Shown here one piece after another: positions 58,465-64,000 of a stretch of 64,000 bases of DNA. The stretch is from Lepeophtheirus salmonis. Taxonomy: Eukaryota > Arthropoda > Copepoda > Siphonostomatoida > Caligidae. The stretch spans positions 39,576,007-39,640,006 of the forward strand of contig NC_052137.2 of assembly GCF_016086655.4 (NCBI RefSeq). The letters are read 5' to 3'. The notes below the pieces were generated by a model. That model ran no database searches. It was not told the origin of the DNA and was given only the letters and a program-made list of their open reading frames with translations. The position numbers were made by a program, and so were the translations under genes. Within the stretch, counting starts at the first letter, position 1. Every line of letters begins with the position of its first letter.

Positions 58465-58985
58465 GGGGGGTTTGCAGGATTATATTTGGGTTGTGGACAC
58501 TTGGTTACTGAAATTTTGGAAAATAATCAAAATAAAAAATTTTTGGAAAAAAAATTTGGAAAATTAAATTTCAAAAATCTACAGTTACTCAAAAAATTAA
58601 GTTTTTTCTAATAATAATTCAAAAATCTACAGTTACTCAAAAAAATTAAGTTTATTCTAAGAATAATTCAAAATTCATAGACATTCTCAAAAAAAAAGAA
58701 TATATAATTTTTTTTCGAAATTCCACAGCTGTTCTCAAAAATTAAATTGTTTGGGAATTTTTTTTCAAAAATCCGATGCTAATATCTATTTTTTTTTAAA
58801 TCAAAAATCTACTATAGTTTACAAATAAAAATGGAAAAATTAAATTTTGGGACAAAAATTTCACAAAATTTTTTTTGACAACAAAATTGAAAAGTTAAAT
58901 TAAATTTCAAATATTAAAAAGCAATAATTCCTTAATTTGGAAGGGGCCACAGCTCCTCCGGCCCATCCCTTTTGGACAACCCTGT
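58465..58985 (+). repeat. Repeat family F, copy 5
   Basis: The start, 'ccaggggggtttgcaggatt', is followed by periodic 'caaaaatctacagttactca' and 'aaattttgggacaaaaattt' units. The end is canonical: 'aagcaataattccttaattt' plus 'ggaaggggccacagctcctc'. This is the clearest complete copy for defining both ends. Confidence 0.7.
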
Positions 58986-59064
58986 CATCAGTCATCCCAA
59001 CATATTGAAAAAAATTATGAAACTCTTATTATTATTCTTTCATTCTTGAGGAGAGAATACATAT

Positions 59065-59205
59065 GAATTTATATAAGTATTGTGTAGTAATGTGTGAGTG
59101 TACACATAGAAAACAGAGAGCAAGACCAATCTATAATATTTAAACAAAATTTGTTTTTTAGCCTAGTCCTAATTACCTTGGCAAATCCGTGAACTCTTAC
59201 GATTA
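59065..59205 (-). repeat. Repeat family G copy
   Basis: On the minus strand: 'gagttcacggatttgccaag' and 'gtaattaggac', then 'tgtacactcacacattacta'. It follows a repeat F copy closely, as at 23.88-24.63 kb. Confidence 0.5.
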
Positions 59206-59499
59206 TCAAATAAAATACGAACACATAATTTTCCGAAGAATATGTTTATTTATAGATGACCTACTTATTTCTTTTATTACTCAAACGTTTCTTTATTCCT
59301 ATTAAAGTATTTAAATAGTCAAAAAAGTTTTTCAAAAATTCAAAGTAACCCTCTGTGATACAAAAAAATTAATTACAAATTTTTCCTTAAGGCGTCAAAG
59401 ACTACTAGAATTAGATATGAAACTAATATTTTTTGTTTGTGCTTGACTTCTGTAATTAATCGAAATGACAATCTACAGTCATGTACATATTTCGAACAC

Positions 59500-60235
59500 A
59501 TATAAATCCGGTGTTTTTTTTAGCTGGCCCGTTAATTTGTAATTGGTAGTATAAAGAAAACAAATTTTATTTTTCTTAGCAGTTGTCACTATTTTTTAAT
59601 TCCTCAGTAGGGAACATCCTTTCCTAAATAGATTCAATTATATTAAAAACCTCTTTGAACATTCGTGTATGCTCGTTAAAGAGGGAACGTACCCCTCAGG
59701 ATTTGTTGCAGTGATATCATTGTAAGTCTTTGTTGGCCTCAAAGTAGCATTGGGGATCGAAATCGGGGTAATACTAGCATATGTCATGGTTTATATCCTC
59801 TTTTTCCTTACCTTCTTATCACAGCTGATTGTAGCTGATCTAATGGTACGTCATGAGCATCAAGCCTAATATAAATACAAGGTTATACCATAATGCATGT
59901 AAGACTGATATTTGAATTCCACCACGCTTTTAATATTGACGTCATAGTGAATGAGAGGTTGCGTATTTTGTCAAAATCTGTTTTTCTTGCCCAGAAATTG
60001 GTACGATACATTAAATTGAAATATTCTAGCAATAGTGACGTCATTGACTATGATTAATTGTGTTATTGTCAAAATCTTTGTCTCTGCCCCGCAGTCGGTA
60101 CGATACATCAGATTGAAAATTCTAGCAATCCCAATAACATGATGGTCTAACCTTGTATTTGTATTAAGATTGATGCTCATTATTATTTATCTGCTCCAAA
60201 ACATTCTTCAAATTCTTAGGGTTACCTACAGAACT
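59500..60235 (+). repeat. Family A copy interrupted by a family B MITE
   Basis: 'ttagctggcccgttaatttg', 'cttagcagttgtcac', 'cctctttgaacattcgtgta', 'cacagctgattgtagctgat' and 'gtcatgagcat' are family A. After the insertion, 'ccaaaacattcttcaaattc' and 'ttagggttacc' resume family A as in the uninterrupted copies. Confidence 0.65.
59861..60172. mobile_element. hAT-type MITE, family B, with internal duplication
   Basis: The 31-bp inverted ends run from 'caagcctaatataaatacaa' inward to 'ttataccat', mirrored by 'atggtctaa' and outward to 'attaagattg'. Flanking 8 bp are ATGAGCAT and ATGCTCAT (6/8, nTnnnnAn pattern). It is about 100 bp longer than the 31.9-kb copy because a segment with TGACGTCA, 'gtcaaaatct' and 'ggtacgatacat' is present twice in tandem. 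Confidence 0.8.
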
Positions 60236-60394
60236 CTAGGAAAAGAGCGGTTGAGGGGAAAATAAACAATTTAATCTACAAATAAGGAAGACTGTGTTCC
60301 TAACAAAGACCTATAATATCGTGTTATTGTTGTGACGTAGTCGTCATTATTCTTCTTTTATGACTAGAAGGAGACTGCTTGTTCAAAATTCTTT

Positions 60395-60850
60395 ACTTTC
60401 CCCAAATTAAGGAATTTTAGCAGAAAATTTAATATATGAAATTAAATTTTCTGTAAATAGCTTTGGATTTTTGAAATTTTTTTCTAAAATATTTTTATTT
60501 GAAATTTAATTATGGAACTTTTTTTCCAAAAAAATATATTTTGGAAATTTTTTACCAAAAACTTATATTTTCTTTAATTATCTTTGAATTTTTGAAATTT
60601 TTTGTGATTGTCTATAAATTTTTATACAAAAATTCACAAAAATTTAATTTTTTATGATTATCTATGTAGTTTTGAAATTTTTTTGCAAAAAAATTTAATA
60701 TTTACAATTTGTTTTTTGTGAATAGCTGTGATTTTTTGAAATTATTTTCGCTCAAATTTAACTTTGAATATTTTTCTAAAAAATTATAATTTTGTATTTT
60801 TTTTTGAAAAAAAATATCCAAAAAACCTCCCCTTCTAAAAAAAAAAAGAA
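60395..60850 (-). repeat. Repeat family F, copy 6, inverted
   Basis: Begins with 'ccccaaattaaggaatttta', the reverse of the family end, and continues with reversed periods ('aatagctttggatttttgaa', 'attttttgtgattgtct'). It is the only copy of this family on the minus strand. Confidence 0.65.
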
Positions 60851-60854
60851 GGTA

Positions 60855-61140
60855 TAGATATACATATATTTAATTCTACGGTCCCTCCTGTATATCCACT
60901 TATCAATACTTTAAATTCAAATCGCAGGCCTTTACAAGGTTAATAAGAATTATTTATTGATAGAAATTGAGGATAGATTGTCGAAAAATGCAAATGTAAT
61001 CCAATTATATTTAGAAGGGGGGGGGGGAACGACTGTTTTTGTTTTTAATTTAAATTTTTTTTTATTCCCATAGTTTATTCATTGAAATTTGTTTACTTCA
61101 AAATAGTAATTTTACTCAAATCTAAAGTCTTAACACCCCT
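60855..61140. other. No gene; homopolymer-rich spacer
   Basis: Contains a run of G near 61018-61027 and poly-T stretches. Nothing else is visible. Confidence 0.35.
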
Positions 61141-61142
61141 TG

Positions 61143-61276
61143 CAGACGCCCATGCATCTACAGTCAATTATGAGAACAATTGTTCTATCTTGCTTTTATG
61201 TTGACAGGCCAGACGCCTATGCATCTACAATCAATTATGAGAACAATTGTTCCAGCTTGCTTTTATGTTGACAGGC
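61143..61276 (+). repeat. Two tandem 67-bp units with a central palindrome
   Basis: 61143-61209 and 61210-61276 differ at only a few positions. Each has 'cagacgcc', 'atgcatctaca', a perfect or near-perfect palindrome 'agaacaattgttct', then 'cttgcttttatgttgacagg'. The duplication looks recent compared with the other repeats. Confidence 0.85.
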
Positions 61277-61684
61277 CAAATATGTAGAATGTTGGGAATA
61301 CACAAAAAAAATACATTTATGTAATTGTAATTTTAAAAAAATTATGTTATTTTAATTTTTTAAAAATACATTAATATTAGGTGGGAAATAAATATACTCG
61401 TATAAGATGCGTGTATGCAATAAAGATATATACCCTTAATAAAGTCTCAAGTCATTAATATTTTGAATGAATAATCTACATGTCTGTATACGATTTAAAG
61501 TTCCATTAAATTTAAGCAGACACACGTCGATTAATGACTTACATTTCCAATTCATTTCTTCTTTTTTTTTTTTTTTTTTGAAAGGAAAATGAATGCAATG
61601 CAGAATCTAAACTGAACTAATTAGTTATTCCTTAATTTAAATACAAAAGAAACCTCCACATAAACATAAGGTGAAACGTTACTC

Positions 61685-61690
61685 TTTATT
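61685..61690 (-). terminator. Poly(A) signal of the 124-residue gene
   Basis: AATAAA on the minus strand, about 41 bp after the stop codon. A compact 3' UTR is plausible. Confidence 0.6.
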
Positions 61691-61730
61691 TCATGTTAAA
61701 AAACAAAGGTTACACAATATATCGAATCAC

Positions 61731-62105
61731 TTAGAATTTCGAGGCACGCTCTGTTTCTACCAAGCATTCTCGAACAAGTATACGTGCAAATATTATTCCA
61801 CGCTTAAGCCTCTCGGCAGATGACTTTGAGCCAGCATACGTTGGTCTCACATCCTTACTCATCTCCTCAATGACCGACAGAAGTTGTTGATACTTTGATT
61901 GGCTCTGAGGATCCAGGTAGTGAGCGTTGGAAGGTGGATTGCTTACAACGGGAGCTGGTGTATTCCCATTTTGAGTTCCACCCCGAGCTGTTACAGATCC
62001 TTGAGCTCTCCCAGAATTTTGCTGACGCTGTTGAGATTGAGCCATTGCAGCATTAGCAGCGATGAGTTTTTGAATTTCTTCAAGGTTTAAATTAGCTAAA
62101 CTCAT
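61731..62105 (-). CDS. Small Gln/Ala/Asn-rich protein, 124 residues, function unknown
   Basis: A complete frame from ATG to TAA, clearly richer in G+C and in coding-like codons than its surroundings. The start has purines at -3 and -1 ('ttcaagATGAG'). Residues 1-25 form a predicted helix ('MSLANLNLEEIQKLIAANAA'). Residues 20-60 are low complexity (Gln, Gly, Asn, Pro). Residues 62-124 are probably helical: 'DPQSQSKYQQLLSVIEEMSK', then 'RLKRGIIFARILVRECL'. This layout (disordered Gln-rich segment, 'DP..KY..LL..I', then a charged helix pair) weakly recalls small metazoan Mediator subunits such as Med29/intersex or Med15, but I would not assign it. No transposase feature and no copy elsewhere in the window. 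A host gene, possibly a nuclear cofactor, is the best guess. Confidence 0.7.
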   Translation of the reverse strand: MSLANLNLEEIQKLIAANAAMAQSQQRQQNSGRAQGSVTARGGTQNGNTPAPVVSNPPSNAHYLDPQSQSKYQQLLSVIEEMSKDVRPTYAGSKSSAERLKRGIIFARILVRECLVETERASKF

Positions 62106-62650
62106 CTTGAACTAATATGGGGCGAAGATAAACTCCGCTTATGAAAATGATTGTATGGAGATACAAAGAAATAAACAAGCTATCGTCTCAACACTTCAAA
62201 ACCGAATTAAAAACTGATATGTTTTTCTTCGAACAATGACTAAGGAAAAGATTCAACGTATGTATGTTCTGATTTGTAGCTCACTAATATTTTTGCTCGT
62301 GATTATTCTTTGTAGCAAGGAAAACTTTTCCTTGCTCGTATGTAAATGACTCTTGAATGTATGGTAAGGAAACTATGTATGATCAATGAATAAAATAAAA
62401 AAGGCACTTTCTTCATTTCTTGTAATTAGAGATGTGAAAATTGTCAAACTCCTCACAAGCAAACATTTTTAGGAAAAGTGTACGTTGGTAGTCTACAAGA
62501 TATTAGAGTTCTTATTAATTATTTCTCCCTTTTTTGCAAAATGTGCCTGTTAGCTTAAGGAAATACAGTGTCGTAGATTTAACTTTTTCCCCCAGGCAAG
62601 ATGTCGCTTTTTTAGGAGACTACATATGACGTCACTCTATTTTTTTTTTG
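62106..62650. other. Upstream region of the 124-residue gene
   Basis: The 5' UTR and promoter of the minus-strand gene should lie here. I see no clear TATA box at a convincing distance. A TGACGTCA near 62628 is a CRE-type site but is over 500 bp from the start codon. Confidence 0.3.
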
Positions 62651-62654
62651 TAAT

Positions 62655-63270
62655 TTTCCAGGGATGTCCGCAGAATTATTTATTTATTGGTTTTTTTTTT
62701 TTTTTTGGGAGACGGAGGGAGCTTGGTTTTTGGATTTTTTTTCAAAAAAATTCCAAGAATTATGACTATTTTTTTTTAAATTTAAAAATAACATTTTTTA
62801 GAAAAAAAAAATTGTTAAATTTTAAATATTAAATTGTTTAAAAACTTTCAATTATTAAATTTTAAATATTAAAAGTGTTTAAAAACTTTCAATATTTAAA
62901 TTTTAAATATTAAATTGTTTGAAAACTTTCAATTATTAAATTTTAAATTGTTTAAAAACTTTCAATCATTAAATTTTAAATATTTGTTCAAAAATCCATA
63001 ACTATTTAGAAAACATAAAAAGTCTTTAAAAAGGATTTAAGTATAAATATTTCCAGAAAACAATCTCAAAAATCCTCAACTGTTATAAAAAATCAAATTT
63101 TAGGAATTATTTTTTTTCAAAAGTCTACAGTTAGCAAAAAATTTCAAATATAAAATTTTAGAAGTTTCAAAAATCCATAGATACTTACACAAAAATTAAA
63201 TCTTTTGAAAAAATAAAATTGTAAAAAGCAAAAGTTTGTTGTTGTTTTTTTTTTTTTTTTTTTTGGGGGG
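62655..63270 (+). repeat. Repeat family F, copy 7, with an internal tandem expansion
   Basis: Start 'ccagggatgtccgcagaatt', a T/G-rich spacer, then the AT-rich periodic body. At about 62832-62985 the body becomes a regular tandem of roughly 40 bp: 'aaaaactttcaattattaaa' and 'ttttaaatattaaattgttt', about four units. The closing 'ccttaattt' is replaced by poly-T and G runs. Confidence 0.6.
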
Positions 63271-63429
63271 TCTACACTCTTTGTTTTTCTATATGCCGTA
63301 TTTTACATTTATCTCTCCTTCGCAGAATTTACTGTCTTAATTCAGTTAAAAGTGTGAATTCATCGAGCGCAGCTATTATTGAGTAATACTGGACACTCCT
63401 AGCGGACAAAATACAATCTTCACCACGAC

Positions 63430-63785
63430 TAGTATTGTGTTAGTTTTTATTTAGGGATTAAGACTGCAGTACTATCCTCCTCATTCTCAATCAGGTCCAC
63501 TTCAGTGCTGTGTGAAATCTTAATTAGGACTTAAGATTGCAGTCCCGTCCAGTTCCTTCTCAATCAGGTCCAGTTCAGTACTAAAACCTATACAATTTTG
63601 TCCTTGATGACGTCAATCAACTTTATTTCTTTTTCTTTTAACCAGTTATAGTACTGATAGTCAAAAGGACTGACATCATAAGAACCTTTCCTAAGACTGG
63701 ACCAAATAAATACGGACTGACATCATAAGAACCTTTCCTAAGACTGGACCAAATAAATACGGACCGACACAATTTTAGCTAAGAC
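63430..63785. mobile_element. Family E element with tandem duplications
   Basis: 'tttatttagggattaagact' plus 'gcag' opens the block, and a similar 'cttaagattgcagtcc' with 'ctcaatcaggtccagttcag' follows about 71 bp later. Downstream are TGACGTCA (about 63607) and two identical 47-bp units at 63667-63713 and 63714-63760. It is similar to a fragment at 18.38 kb. No coding capacity; probably non-autonomous. Confidence 0.55.
63667..63760 (+). repeat. Perfect tandem duplication of 47 bp
   Basis: The two units are identical, beginning 'ggactgacatcataagaacc' and ending 'ccaaataaatac'. A third unit would start at 63761 but matches only 'ggac.gaca'. Confidence 0.9.
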
Positions 63786-64000
63786 CATTTCAGTACAAAT
63801 ATTGATGAAGTGGTCTTCGTTTTGCAACTTTGTTGTAAAGCCTTAAGGAGCAACATAGTTTTTATGGTAATTTCTGTCAGTAGATGTGTTGTCTATCAAA
63901 GGTACCAACGTATACTTTTTCTTTTTGATTCACACTCAGGATGATCTAGACAATTTTTATATCCATACCTTGAGTTATATATGTAACGTGTATATCACAG

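Noticed and set aside
61899..62090. 63-residue plus-strand open frame
   Set aside because: Antisense to the 124-residue gene, which has the better start and poly(A) context.
12780..63270. CRISPR-like array reading of the periodic family F repeats
   Set aside because: The periods are irregular and diverged, spacers are not unique, and the genome is animal-like with introns.

Overview
The window is AT-rich, intron-bearing animal DNA in which almost every recognisable block outside two genes is a decayed transposable element. The organism is probably a crustacean, and the mix of Tc1/mariner remnants, hAT remnants and short repeats suggests a parasitic copepod such as the salmon louse (Lepeophtheirus). 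That species guess is inference from family resemblance and was not tested by any search. There is no operon structure, rRNA gene, convincing tRNA gene or CRISPR array.

The main gene lies on the minus strand, 39189 down to 35286. Twelve coding exons fit together with matching splice phases and would encode about 666 residues. The order is a beta/gamma-crystallin-like module, six tectonin repeats (enough for a complete six-bladed propeller lectin), a second crystallin-like strand pair, and a C-terminal region resembling the aerolysin-like pore-forming fold. A lectin joined to crystallin and pore-forming-type modules suggests a carbohydrate-binding, membrane-acting defence or toxin-like protein. 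A second, single-exon gene on the minus strand (62105 to 61731) encodes a 124-residue Gln/Ala/Asn-rich protein of unknown function, with a poly(A) signal just downstream.

Transposase remnants are numerous. hAT-like pieces lie at 2.97-3.32, 33.08-33.31 and 55.64-56.03 kb. Tc1/mariner-like pieces lie at 4.08-4.99, 13.14-13.58, 17.0-17.48, 27.88-28.02, 28.31-28.47, 42.26-42.84 and 51.13-51.72 kb. All are broken, and three have lost the middle of the gene by internal deletion.

Non-autonomous elements include a pogo/Tigger-like MITE at 1.56-2.01 kb and three hAT-type MITE families with 8-bp target-site duplications of the hAT pattern. One of these is nested inside another, and the matching empty site is present elsewhere in the window. 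Other repeats are a quasi-periodic AT-rich family with seven copies (12.78-63.27 kb), a family carrying a TACCCGGCATTGCCCGG-like motif, a longer dispersed family (A), a ~120-bp minisatellite in both orientations, and several local tandem duplications. The rest is AT-rich sequence with no gene I can support.
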